A stretch of 12,222 nt of DNA from Blastocatellia bacterium (GTDB taxonomy: Bacteria > Acidobacteriota > Blastocatellia > Pyrinomonadales > Pyrinomonadaceae). Under the pieces are notes generated by a model. It ran no database searches. It saw nothing but the letters and a program-made list of their open reading frames with translations, and was not told the origin of the DNA. This document shows positions 1 through 8,165 of the stretch, piece after piece; position 1 is the stretch's first letter, and each line of letters opens with the position of its first letter. The stretch covers positions 1 to 12,222 of the forward strand of contig PSRF01000114.1 of assembly GCA_003175865.1 (NCBI GenBank). Reading direction: 5' to 3'. A program made the position numbers and the translations under genes.

Positions 1-48
1 AAACAATGGACGTCGTTCTCAGCAAAGTGACTCAAGGAAGAAGTAGCC

Positions 49-1305
49 ATGCGTTCTCCCGCCAAATTGAAACTACTTGTATTTGCGCTGGCGTTAGCAG
101 CTGTCGCAGTACTCGCCATCGCCTGCGGTGGGTCAAAGGCCAATGTCAGAAAACAAGACCCCAATTCTCCGGCGTCGAAACTTGTCGACGTCACGACTGC
201 TGCCGCCATCAAGCGAGATTTGCCGCGTTTCTTCGAGGCGACTGGAAGTCTAACGGGCGATGAACAAACTGATGTTGCACCACAAACATCCGGCAAAGTT
301 GTTGCGATCGGTGTTGATATCGGCAGCCATGTCTCGCGTGGCCAGATGCTTATCAAGTTAGACGACTCAGAACTGAAGCTTCGCGTCGATCAAGCGGTTG
401 CCCAGCTCGAGCAGACAAAGGCCGCGGTTAGACAGGCTGAAGAGAAGATCGGGCTCAAGCCAAATCAGGCTTTCGATCCAAATCGAGTAGCAGAAGTTTC
501 GGCAGCGAAGGTCGCTTTAGATCTGGCGGACAAGAATCTGAAACGCGCGGAGAAACTGATTGAGTCTGGCGACGTCTCGCGCTCCTTTTACGATCAGCAG
601 CGCGCTCAAAGGGATCAACTACTGCAGCAGTATGAAGCGGCACTGGCTCAGGCGAGACAGAACTTTGCGGCAGTTGCGGTGGCACGAACTAACGTCGCGA
701 ATGCTGAAGCGCAAGTAGCGCTGGCGCGGCAGAGTCTTTCGTACGCTGTTATTCCTTCGCCAATCGATGGGTACGTAACTGAACGGACCGCGGACCTCGG
801 TGAATACGTTTCACCGCAACAGAAGGTCGCGACCGTAGTGCGCACAAATCCTCTTCGTATTCGCATCGACATTCCCGAGCAGGCAATACCTGAAGTCCAG
901 GTCGGTCAATCGGTTTCGATTGCTACGAGTGCCTGGCCAGACAAAAACTTCAACGGTCGCATCGCGCGTATCGCGCCAAACGTATCCGCGCAATCGAGAA
1001 CGTTGACCGTTGAAGCTGAGATTGAAAACAGCGGTAACGTGTTGAAGCCTGGTCAATTTGCGACTGTGCGAATTCTACAGTCGCATTCAGAGCCTGCCGT
1101 GCTCGTACCAACACGAGCGATCGTCAACGAGTCGGGAGTCAATCGTTTGTTCGTTATTAAGAACGGTCATGCGGAACAGAGACTTGTTCAGCTGGGACAA
1201 GTTGAGGGCGACCTGACTGAAATCAAAAATGGTGTAGCTGCCGACGAGCAGGTTGCGACGAGTAATGTCGAGCAGTTGAGTGACGGGATGGCTGTGAAGC
1301 AGTAG
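49..1305 (+). CDS. RND efflux periplasmic adaptor (membrane fusion protein), lipoprotein
   Basis: This 418-aa protein is a HlyD/AcrA-family adaptor that bridges an inner-membrane RND pump and an outer-membrane channel. The N-terminus has a basic start, a hydrophobic stretch and a lipobox-like AIAC with Cys26, so it is probably a lipoprotein anchored in the inner membrane. Domains in order: first half of the lipoyl/barrel-sandwich domain at about 70-105 (APQTSGKVVAIGVDIGSHV, then GQMLIKLDD), a long Ala/Gln/Lys-rich coiled-coil hairpin at about 105-225, the second lipoyl half at about 235-260 (SPIDGYVTERTADLGEYVS), a beta-barrel at about 265-345 and a membrane-proximal domain to the end. Length is normal for the family. 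The start is supported by AAGGA at 34-38, 10 nt upstream of ATG. It is the first gene seen of a pump operon and is followed after 95 nt by the permease. Substrate cannot be read from sequence. Any regulator would lie left of the window. Confidence 0.95.
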   Translation: MRSPAKLKLLVFALALAAVAVLAIACGGSKANVRKQDPNSPASKLVDVTTAAAIKRDLPRFFEATGSLTGDEQTDVAPQTSGKVVAIGVDIGSHVSRGQMLIKLDDSELKLRVDQAVAQLEQTKAAVRQAEEKIGLKPNQAFDPNRVAEVSAAKVALDLADKNLKRAEKLIESGDVSRSFYDQQRAQRDQLLQQYEAALAQARQNFAAVAVARTNVANAEAQVALARQSLSYAVIPSPIDGYVTERTADLGEYVSPQQKVATVVRTNPLRIRIDIPEQAIPEVQVGQSVSIATSAWPDKNFNGRIARIAPNVSAQSRTLTVEAEIENSGNVLKPGQFATVRILQSHSEPAVLVPTRAIVNESGVNRLFVIKNGHAEQRLVQLGQVEGDLTEIKNGVAADEQVATSNVEQLSDGMAVKQ

Positions 1306-1371
1306 TGGTGGTCTTTGGCTTTAGGACTTAGGCCACTTTGAATTGATGACTCAACTAGCGAAACAAGCAAC

Positions 1372-1397
1372 TCAAAAATCTAAAATCAAAAATCTAA
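1372..1397. repeat. Short A-rich tandem direct repeat upstream of the RND permease
   Basis: TCAAAAATCTAA occurs at 1372-1383 and again at 1386-1397, two perfect 12-nt copies separated by AT. It ends 3 nt before the permease ATG, where a Shine-Dalgarno sequence would normally sit, and no purine-rich SD is visible there. The rest of the 95-nt gap (1306-1371) holds nothing I can identify. The repeat could be slippage-prone spacer, an unstructured A-rich ribosome entry stretch or an operator half-site pair. The sequence does not decide among these. Confidence 0.6.
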
Positions 1398-1400
1398 GCC

Positions 1401-4400
1401 ATGCAAAAACTAGCTGAAATCTGTGTTCGCCGCCCGGTTTTTGCGACGATGCTCATTCTGAGTCTCACCGTAGTCGGGTTGTTCTCATACAAATCTCTCG
1501 GCGTCGACTTGTTTCCCAAAATCGATCTGCCAACCATCACCGTCACGGTTGTAAATCCCGGCGCATCGCCGCAGGAGATTGAAACTGAGATCACTGACAA
1601 AGTTGAAGGCGCGGTCAACACGATTTCGGGAATTGACGAACTCCGTTCCACGTCCGTCGAAGGTGTATCACAAGTCTTTATCACCTTCCTGCTCGAAAAG
1701 AGTCCGGACATCGCAGCTCAGGAAGTTCGCAACAAGGTCGACTTGATCGTCAACGACCTTCCAGTTACCGCCGAGCAGCCGATTGTTCAGAAGCTCGACA
1801 CAGACGCTGCACCCGTCGTACGCATTGCAGTGTCTGCTCCACGTTCACTGCGCGAAGTAACTGATATCGCGGACAAAAAAATCAAACAACAGATTGAATC
1901 GATCAATGGAGTTGGCGATGTCCAGATTATCGGTGGCCGTCGTCGTGAAATTGAAATCTGGGTAGACCCCGACAAACTGCGCGCATTCAACGTCACCGTT
2001 GCCCAGGTCGCCGATGCGGTGAAGGCCCAGAACATGGAAGTACCAGGCGGTCGAGTTGATGAGGGCACACGCGAATTAACCGTTCGCACGATGGGCCGCA
2101 TCGTCGAGCCGGCTAATTTCAACAACCTGATCGTCGCAAATCGTGGAACCTACTCGGTCAAACTAAGCGACGTTGGTTACGCAGAAGACGGTGCAGAGGA
2201 GCCACGAACAGAGGCGCGACTGAACGGTCAACCCGCAGTCACACTTGTCGTTTCAAAGCAGTCAGGTCAGAACACGGTGGCTGTGGCTGACGCTGTGAAA
2301 GCGCGACTCCAGGAACTTTCGATCACGCTTCCGCCGGGTTTCAAAACAGAGGTAGTCGGCGACCAGTCGATCTTCATCAAGGCCTCGATCGAAGCGATCC
2401 AAACTCACTTGATAGAGGGCAGCATACTGGCTGCTATCGTTGTCTTCATCTTCCTCTGGAGCTTTCGTTCGACTGTTATCGCCGCGATTGCTATTCCGAC
2501 CTCGCTCATCGCTACGTTCGGCCTAATGGCTGCGATGGGATTCACGCTGAACCAAATCACGATGCTCGCGCTGACGTTGATGGTGGGTATCGTGATCGAT
2601 GACGCGATCGTCGTACTGGAAAACATCTTTCGCTTCATTGAAGAGAAGGGCGTTCCATCATTTCAAGCTGCAATTGAGGGCACAAAGGAAATCGGCCTAG
2701 CGGTAATGGCCACTACATTGTCGCTGCTGGCTGTGTTTCTTCCAGTTGGTTTCATGGGCGGCATTGTCGGCAGGTTCATGTCGTCGTTCGGTCTTACGTC
2801 ATCGTTTGCTATCGCGGTGTCACTTCTCGTTTCGTTTACTTTGACACCGATGCTCGCCGCTCGACTGATCAAACGCAGTGAGGACGAACGCGAAGGAACA
2901 TTCGAGAAACACACTGAACCTGCAGATCACGGCTCGAAGGAATCTCGTTTCTATCGTCCAATTGATAGCACCTACACGAAGATGTTGACGTGGTCAATGC
3001 ACCACCGTTGGGCAGTTGTACTCGCCTGTATTTTGGTGATTGCCAGCATCGTTCCCCTGTTCATGTTTGTCGGCAAGAATTTTTTGCCGGTCGACGACCA
3101 GGCACAGTTTGAAGTCAACGTTCGCGCTCCAGAAGGTTCTTCACTTGCCAGCACTTCAGCGTTGGCTGAACGAATTGCGGTGGACTTGCGACAGTTGCCG
3201 GGCGTGACGGACACGCTCACGACAATCGGAGGAGGACAGCAGGAACAAGTCAACGTCGCTTCAATCTACGTGAAGCTCACTCCGATTGAGGAACGCAAAG
3301 TCACACAACAGGACTTGATGCTGCGTGCGCGTTCCGAAGTGTTAGGCAAGTATCTGAAGTTATATCCTGGACAGCTGCGGACAAGTGTGCAGCAGGTAGC
3401 GGCAATAGCTGGCGGTGGTTTTCGTAACGCCGATATTCAGTACGTAATTGGCGGTCCGGATCTGAAGAAGTTGACTGAATATTCCGATGCGTTGCTGCAG
3501 AAGATGAAGACCATCCCGGACATGGTTGACGCAGACTCAACTTTGATCACCGGTAAACCAGAGGTTCGAGTTGTCATCGATCGTGATCGCGCTGCAGACC
3601 TCGGTGTTCGTGTCGGCGACATCGCGCAGGCTCTGAACACATTGGTAGCCGGCCAGAAAGTTTCTACATTCAACGCCGGAACCGACCAGTACAACGTGCG
3701 CGTGCGCGCTATCGGCGAGTTCCGCGCGAGTATTGATGCGTTGAAGCGGATGATTGTGTCCTCATCGAAAATCGGTTGGGTAAGTCTCGATAATTTAGTC
3801 AAACTTGAAGAAGGTACTGGTCCTTCGGCCATCGATCGTTTGAACCGACAGCGACAGGTCACGTTGATTGGCAACGTCAGGCCAGGTGGATCTCAAGCGG
3901 CGATACTCCAGCAGCTTGATAAGTTCGTCAAAGAGATCAACATCGATCCCTCTTACAAGACGGGCCTTGCCGGGCGGTCCAAGGAACTGGGTCGTACGGG
4001 CTACTACTTCATGCTCGCGTTTGTGCTGTCATTTGTGTTCATGTACATGGTGCTGGCGGCGCAGTTTGAGTCCTTCATTCACCCCATCACCATTCTGTTA
4101 ACTCTACCGCTGGCGATTCCATTCGGCATTGTGTCTCTACTATTCACAGGACAGACAGTCAATATCTTCTCGGGTCTCGGACTTCTGCTTTTGTTTGGCG
4201 TTGTGAAGAAGAACGCGATTCTGCAAATCGATCACACCAATCAGTTGCGTGAAAGAGGGATGGAGAGAATCGAGGCGATCATCCGTGCAAACCGAGATCG
4301 TCTGCGCCCGATTTTGATGACCACCATTGCACTCGTAGCCGGCATGTTACCGTTGACGATTTCGAGTGGTCCAGGTTCCGGTACAAATCGTTCGATTGGT

Positions 4401-4601
4401 GTCCTCGTTGTTGGTGGACAATCACTCTGTTTGTTGTTGACGCTGCTTGCTGTGCCGGTCTTCTACTCGCTATTTGACGATCTCGCTCGCAGTCGAGTGT
4501 GGGGGCATATCAACGCTTTTGGAAAGAGCATATTTGGCCGTGCCAGGCGCAGAGTTGCGAATGCAACTGCATCGCTACTTGGTTTGATTTCGCGGCATTA
4601 G
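1401..4601 (+). CDS. RND multidrug efflux permease, HAE-1 (AcrB/MexB) class
   Basis: This 1066-aa protein is a full-length proton-driven RND transporter of the inner membrane that pumps hydrophobic or amphiphilic compounds into the adaptor/TolC conduit. It begins with the family N-terminus (CVRRPVFATMLILSLTVVG, TM1), then porter domain one (about 40-330), TM2-6, a hydrophilic loop near 495-525, TM7, porter domain two (about 560-870) and TM8-12. The proton-relay aspartates are present in TM4 (GIVIDDAIVVLENIF, Asp400-Asp401), as is the TM10 lysine (GVVKKNAILQIDH, Lys936/Lys937 before Asn938), so the pump should be active. This rules against the heavy-metal CusA class, which has different TM4 signatures. 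It lies between adaptor and outer-membrane factor on the same strand, with only 19 nt before the next gene. No strong SD precedes ATG, and the start is set by homology of the N-terminus. Confidence 0.97.
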   Translation: MQKLAEICVRRPVFATMLILSLTVVGLFSYKSLGVDLFPKIDLPTITVTVVNPGASPQEIETEITDKVEGAVNTISGIDELRSTSVEGVSQVFITFLLEKSPDIAAQEVRNKVDLIVNDLPVTAEQPIVQKLDTDAAPVVRIAVSAPRSLREVTDIADKKIKQQIESINGVGDVQIIGGRRREIEIWVDPDKLRAFNVTVAQVADAVKAQNMEVPGGRVDEGTRELTVRTMGRIVEPANFNNLIVANRGTYSVKLSDVGYAEDGAEEPRTEARLNGQPAVTLVVSKQSGQNTVAVADAVKARLQELSITLPPGFKTEVVGDQSIFIKASIEAIQTHLIEGSILAAIVVFIFLWSFRSTVIAAIAIPTSLIATFGLMAAMGFTLNQITMLALTLMVGIVIDDAIVVLENIFRFIEEKGVPSFQAAIEGTKEIGLAVMATTLSLLAVFLPVGFMGGIVGRFMSSFGLTSSFAIAVSLLVSFTLTPMLAARLIKRSEDEREGTFEKHTEPADHGSKESRFYRPIDSTYTKMLTWSMHHRWAVVLACILVIASIVPLFMFVGKNFLPVDDQAQFEVNVRAPEGSSLASTSALAERIAVDLRQLPGVTDTLTTIGGGQQEQVNVASIYVKLTPIEERKVTQQDLMLRARSEVLGKYLKLYPGQLRTSVQQVAAIAGGGFRNADIQYVIGGPDLKKLTEYSDALLQKMKTIPDMVDADSTLITGKPEVRVVIDRDRAADLGVRVGDIAQALNTLVAGQKVSTFNAGTDQYNVRVRAIGEFRASIDALKRMIVSSSKIGWVSLDNLVKLEEGTGPSAIDRLNRQRQVTLIGNVRPGGSQAAILQQLDKFVKEINIDPSYKTGLAGRSKELGRTGYYFMLAFVLSFVFMYMVLAAQFESFIHPITILLTLPLAIPFGIVSLLFTGQTVNIFSGLGLLLLFGVVKKNAILQIDHTNQLRERGMERIEAIIRANRDRLRPILMTTIALVAGMLPLTISSGPGSGTNRSIGVLVVGGQSLCLLLTLLAVPVFYSLFDDLARSRVWGHINAFGKSIFGRARRRVANATASLLGLISRH

Positions 4602-4620
4602 AAAGATTGAGTTATACATC

Positions 4621-6387
4621 ATGAATTTCATATCTCGATTCGCCCTGCTGATATTGTTTGTTTTGAGCAGTGTTGGTTTCACAGTCGCGCAGGAAGTTAC
4701 TCCTTCGCCCTCGCCTTCACCTGACGTTCCTGGTGATCGACTCGTCGTGCCTCCTGTCGCACCGGAATTTCGAGGAGAACAAAAGCCTCTTCCTGAACTT
4801 GGTCGTGTCGGTGTTGACATGAATCAGCAACATCCAATGTCGCTTAAGGAAGCGATTGCGCTCGCCCTGGAGAACAACAAAGACATCGAAGTAGCTCGCG
4901 ACAACGTCAAGATTGCAGAGTTTGATCTCAACGGTGCCCGCGGCGCTTACGATCCTCGTTTCAACACGACCGCTTTTTACGAACGGATCAAGAGTCCAAT
5001 TTCCAGCTTTCTAAGTGGTGGTCAGAACGGATCAACCATTCAGAGTGATTACACAGGTAGCGCGAAACTTGAGGGCCTGGCGCCGCACGGTGGTAACTAC
5101 AAGCTTGAGTTTTCTTCTATTCGCTTGACTACGAATAATCAGTTCGTGGCCCTTAATCCGCAGTTTCCTTCGGCATTGACGTTTACATTTACACAGCCGT
5201 TGATGCGCGGTTTTAAGATCGATAACAGCCGCCGACAAATTGAAATTGCGAAGAAGAACCTATCTCTTTCTGACGCGCAGTTTCGTCAGCGTGCAATTGA
5301 TACGATCACGAATGTTCAACGTGCCTATTGGGACCTTGTGTTCGCACTCCGCAATCTGCAAATTCAACGCGATACTGTGCGCGACGCGAGAACACAGCTT
5401 GAACACAACAAGCGAATGGTTAACGAAGGACAATTGGCGCCAATCGACGTTGTTGCTGCTCAAGCGCAAATCACGACATTTGAGCAAGCCGTGTTTAGCG
5501 CGTTGGAAGATGTGTCGCGGACGGAAAACAATTTGAAGAACCTAATCGCAGCGAACCGCAATTCGTCGTTGTGGACAGAGTCCCTCGTGCCGACGGATCC
5601 AGTTGAATTGAGTGCTCCCGATGTGGTTCTGCCAGACGCGCTCAAAACAGCCATGGAGAATCGTCCTGAGTTAACACAATCAGAGGTGCTGCGCGAAATG
5701 AACCAGATTGATCAGAAGTTTCTGAAAGATCAGACACGGCCAGCAATCGACCTTGTCGGCTCATACGGAATCAGTGGCTTGGCCGGTTCGGTAAGCACGG
5801 CCGGTGTCAATCCTTTTACAGCCTCTAGCCTGCAAGTGCGACAAAGAGTCGACGAGCTGTCAGTGCTGGAAGGTCTTGATCCGTTGCCCGTTGTGCCGCC
5901 GCAAACGTTTTCGCCAAATCTATTGGGCGGTTATGGTCAATCAATTCAAAACCTGGTTGAGAATCGGTACAACAACTTCCGCGTAGGTGTTCAAATAAAT
6001 TTGCCACTGCGCAATCGAACCGCCGAAGCTCAACTTGGTCGTTCACAAGTCGAAGGACAGAGAATTGCGACGCAACGTGAGCAGTTGGAACAAAACATTC
6101 AGGTAGACGTACGTAATGCATTGCAGACAATGCGCAGCGCTGAAGCGCGGTTGCGTGCTGCGATTGCTACACGGGAAGCAAGTGAACAGCAGTTCGCGAG
6201 TGAGCAAAGACGACTTGATGCTGGTCAGTCGACAGTGTTTTTGGTGTTGGAGCGACAAAATGCATTAACAACAGCACGCGGTAACGAACTGCGTGCACAG
6301 ACAGACCTCAATAAGGCAGTGGCTGAATTGCAAAGGGCGACTGGGAATGCCTTGAGTGTAAACAGTATCGTGGTGCGTGTTCGCTGA
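4621..6387 (+). CDS. TolC-family outer membrane efflux protein
   Basis: This 588-aa protein is the outer-membrane channel of the pump. A signal peptide covers residues 1-23 (hydrophobic FALLILFVLSSVGF, cleavage probably after TVA), followed by a Pro/Ser linker (PSPSPSP, residues 28-34). Two outer-membrane-efflux repeats follow. The first begins near 76 (MSLKEAIALALENNKDIEVA), contains a beta-strand-rich segment at about 105-195 (GAYDPRFNTTAFYERI, then FTFTQPLMRGF), and continues into long heptad-like helices (AYWDLVFALRNLQIQRDTV, GQLAPIDVVAAQAQI). The second repeat starts near 340 (PDALKTAMENRPELTQSEV) and ends with the helical part (RSAEARLRAAIATREASEQ, GQSTVFLVLERQNALTTA). It is about 100 residues longer than E. 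coli TolC, mainly through the linker and a segment in the middle (about 385-430). Third gene of the operon, 19 nt after the permease, with only a weak SD. Confidence 0.95.
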   Translation: MNFISRFALLILFVLSSVGFTVAQEVTPSPSPSPDVPGDRLVVPPVAPEFRGEQKPLPELGRVGVDMNQQHPMSLKEAIALALENNKDIEVARDNVKIAEFDLNGARGAYDPRFNTTAFYERIKSPISSFLSGGQNGSTIQSDYTGSAKLEGLAPHGGNYKLEFSSIRLTTNNQFVALNPQFPSALTFTFTQPLMRGFKIDNSRRQIEIAKKNLSLSDAQFRQRAIDTITNVQRAYWDLVFALRNLQIQRDTVRDARTQLEHNKRMVNEGQLAPIDVVAAQAQITTFEQAVFSALEDVSRTENNLKNLIAANRNSSLWTESLVPTDPVELSAPDVVLPDALKTAMENRPELTQSEVLREMNQIDQKFLKDQTRPAIDLVGSYGISGLAGSVSTAGVNPFTASSLQVRQRVDELSVLEGLDPLPVVPPQTFSPNLLGGYGQSIQNLVENRYNNFRVGVQINLPLRNRTAEAQLGRSQVEGQRIATQREQLEQNIQVDVRNALQTMRSAEARLRAAIATREASEQQFASEQRRLDAGQSTVFLVLERQNALTTARGNELRAQTDLNKAVAELQRATGNALSVNSIVVRVR

Positions 6388-6420
6388 AGCACGTCTCCTA
6401 ACTGCGAAGCATCACCACGC

Positions 6421-6462
6421 GGCGGTGAGTTTTCCGGGGGGCAAGACTCACCGCCCCTTTTC
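6421..6462 (+). terminator. GC-rich hairpin terminator after the efflux operon
   Basis: GGCGGTGAGT at 6421-6430 pairs perfectly with ACTCACCGCC at 6446-6455. The stem can be extended inward by T6431-G6445 and two T-A pairs, leaving a 9-nt loop (CCGGGGGGC). It is followed by CCTTTTCT, a short U-tract. This fits a rho-independent terminator 33 nt after the outer-membrane-factor stop codon. It also lies only 5 nt before the SD of the next gene, so it could instead act as a leaky attenuator for that gene. Confidence 0.8.
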
Positions 6463-6478
6463 TAAGTGGAGGCTTACG

Positions 6479-6946
6479 ATGCCAGATAATCCGCTAAACG
6501 ACACGTGGGAGATACACGATCGGATTAATCTTTACTTGCTCGACGCCATTGAGCCCTCGGCACTGCCCAATCAGTCAGCCTCGAAGGGGCGAACCGTGGG
6601 TGAACAATTTGCGCACTTGCACAATGTTCGTTTGATGTGGCTGAAAGCTGCTGCGCCCGATCTTCTCGAGGGTTTGTCGAAAATTGAAAAGGAAAATGCT
6701 GAAGACAAAAAGCTGCTTCGCAAATCGCTAATTGATTCCGGTAAGGCGATTGGCGAGTTGCTCACAAAGAGTTTAGAGTCAGGCGGGAAAGTAAAAGGAT
6801 TCAAACCGCACGCGACTGCGTTTCTCGGTTACTTGATTTCACACGAGTCTCATCACCGCGGGCAGATTGCTCTATCAGTCAAGCAATCAGGTAAACCGCT
6901 TGACAAGAAGATCGCATACGGGATTTGGGAATGGGGCGTTCGATAG
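6479..6946 (+). CDS. DinB/YfiT-like four-helix-bundle protein (putative metal-dependent thiol S-transferase)
   Basis: This 155-aa protein is of the DinB superfamily. These are small four-helix-bundle proteins with a three-histidine metal site, some of which are bacillithiol or mycothiol S-transferases. Visible signatures are the first helix with WEIHDRINLYLLDAI (9-23), the second-helix histidines in EQFAHLHNVRLMWL (His46, His48), and the characteristic fourth-helix HESHHRGQI (His122, His125, His126). The length is typical. The reading frame stays open back to a GTG at 6377, but ATG 6479 is preferred: it has GGAGG at 6468-6472 with 6-nt spacing, the upstream frame runs through the terminator hairpin, and the protein fold starts here. 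Its stop is 1 nt from the stop of the convergent small gene. The specific substrate is unknown. A thiol-transferase role is inference from family and from bshB1 nearby. Confidence 0.88.
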   Translation: MPDNPLNDTWEIHDRINLYLLDAIEPSALPNQSASKGRTVGEQFAHLHNVRLMWLKAAAPDLLEGLSKIEKENAEDKKLLRKSLIDSGKAIGELLTKSLESGGKVKGFKPHATAFLGYLISHESHHRGQIALSVKQSGKPLDKKIAYGIWEWGVR

Positions 6947-6947
6947 G

Positions 6948-7103
6948 TCAGATGATTTGTTCAAGCAGTATGAACGCACCATAGATTGCTAGAACAACGA
7001 TAACGCCAGTTAGAAAATACCAGGTTGGCAGTTTGGTTTTACACGCAGGACAGCGAGGGTGCAGCCAATCAGTTTTTCTGGCGCAATTTTTACAAGTAAC
7101 CAA
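6948..7103 (-). CDS. Small zinc-ribbon membrane protein, 51 aa, TTG start
   Basis: The reverse strand holds a short frame from TTG at 7103 to TGA at 6948-6950. The product has two CxxC pairs spaced as in a zinc ribbon (CKNC at 4-7, CPAC at 18-21), then a basic Lys-rich turn and one strongly hydrophobic helix at about 29-48 (WYFLTGVIVVLAIYGAFILL), ending in EQII. Cytoplasmic ribbon followed by a single TM anchor is a common layout in tiny unnamed bacterial proteins. An in-frame TAA four codons upstream confines the start. TTG is the only usual start codon before the first Cys, with GGAAGGA (7116-7122) 12 nt upstream, a rather long spacing. It converges on the DinB gene with a single base between stop codons. 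Function is unknown. The regular motif and clean hydrophobic block make chance unlikely, but a remnant of a longer gene is possible. Confidence 0.65.
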   Translation of the reverse strand: MVTCKNCARKTDWLHPRCPACKTKLPTWYFLTGVIVVLAIYGAFILLEQII

Positions 7104-7206
7104 GGGCGTTGTTTATCCTTCCAACAGACTAAAAAGGCTCAAAAACTTCTGACATTGATGAGTTGATATTACGCACTGGATCAATGCGTAGTTGAAGATA
7201 CTCTGT

Positions 7207-8130
7207 TCACTTGTTCGAAGCCGATGGCAGTTGTTTAAAATTCGCCCACAGCGGCCAATGGTCCGAGATATTTATGTTCCTGCCGATGCCGGACGAAACT
7301 GGCTGCAGCCCTTTCATCCAAATCCAATCGAGCTTTAAGTCGATAGGCACAAACAAAAGCATGTAGCGCAATGTCGGGTCTCCGCCGAACGGAGTTTGAA
7401 ATCCTGCCTTGGTGAACAGTTCTCTTGTCTTCTTTCCTGCACCAGGATCCCACGTGTTGAAATCACCGGCAATTATAGCGGGCATGTCCTTCGGAAACTG
7501 GGCCAAATCCTGGATTACGGCATCCAGCTGTTCCATTTTTTTCTTTATTGCGATTCTCGTTTCGCCATGGACCGAATAGAGCCGGAGCTTTGTGCCGCCC
7601 ATGTCCACTGTTGCGCCAAGTGCCACCCGCCGCCGGTGATTTGGTCCTGCATTAGGTAACACGATTCGGGTGATCTGCGCGAGTGGAAAACGACTAAGAA
7701 TCGCTACACCTGTCTCTTCTTCATCGGTTGCCTTCGCTGTTGGAGGTGCGGTCCACGCGTAATGCAAATCCAGCTGGTTGGCGACGTGCCTTACCGTGTT
7801 TTTCTGGTGGGTTCGTTTTTTGTTGCGATCCACTTCTTGCAAACAGAGAAAAGCAGCATTTCCGATCTCTGGATCGTCTCGAAACAGTTTTATCAGCTTG
7901 TCGAGATCTTCTCCTCCACGCCAACGAATATTGTATGAGAGGATTTTAATGTCGCTGTCTAGTGGTATTGGCTTCCGGACAGTTGTCGTTGTTCCCGTTT
8001 CGAGAAGAGGTGAGTTTGTTTCGAGTTTTGGCTGGTTGGCCAGAGTCTCGGCAGACCTTTGCTGTTCAGCGTCTAGACTGGTCCACGAAAGCACCAGCGA
8101 GAGAAGAGCCAAAAGGGTTATCGCTGTCAC
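7207..8130 (-). CDS. Exported endonuclease/exonuclease/phosphatase (EEP) family protein
   Basis: This 307-aa protein is of the EEP superfamily (DNase I/AP endonuclease/phosphodiesterase fold), metal-dependent enzymes cleaving phosphodiester or phosphomonoester bonds. Residues 1-20 are hydrophobic and signal-like, followed by a low-complexity Ser/Thr/Gln/Glu stretch to about 58, so the enzyme is probably exported. Core motifs are all present in order: ILSYNIRW (Asn67), LCLQEVDR (metal ligand Glu99), GVAILSRFP (141-149), YSVHGET (His188), AGDFNTWD (Asp223, Asn225), LDWIW (Asp268) and ISDHWPLWANF (Asp290, His291). An intact catalytic set suggests an active enzyme. Substrate (nucleic acid, phosphoinositide-like lipid or other) cannot be told. 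The start is GTG at 8130. TAA lies six codons upstream, so this is the only conventional start, and GAGG precedes it by 8 nt. It lies 35 nt after the hydrolase gene, probably co-transcribed. Confidence 0.9.
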   Translation of the reverse strand: MTAITLLALLSLVLSWTSLDAEQQRSAETLANQPKLETNSPLLETGTTTTVRKPIPLDSDIKILSYNIRWRGGEDLDKLIKLFRDDPEIGNAAFLCLQEVDRNKKRTHQKNTVRHVANQLDLHYAWTAPPTAKATDEEETGVAILSRFPLAQITRIVLPNAGPNHRRRVALGATVDMGGTKLRLYSVHGETRIAIKKKMEQLDAVIQDLAQFPKDMPAIIAGDFNTWDPGAGKKTRELFTKAGFQTPFGGDPTLRYMLLFVPIDLKLDWIWMKGLQPVSSGIGRNINISDHWPLWANFKQLPSASNK

Positions 8131-8165
8131 GGCGGAGACCTCGGATTACTTGTTGCGGTTGTCTA

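Noticed and set aside
6..263. 85-aa forward frame at the left edge
   Set aside because: It overlaps the well-supported adaptor gene in another frame and has no recognisable domain.
6377..6478. Upstream GTG extension of the DinB gene overlapping the end of the TolC-family gene
   Set aside because: The extra 34 codons run through the terminator hairpin and match no DinB sequence. ATG 6479 has GGAGG at correct spacing.
7170..7190. Small hairpin TACGCA...TGCGTA near the end of the EEP gene
   Set aside because: The stem is only 6 bp with a 9-nt loop and no T-run on either strand, too weak to call a terminator. The rest of 7104-7206 shows nothing beyond the small gene's leader.
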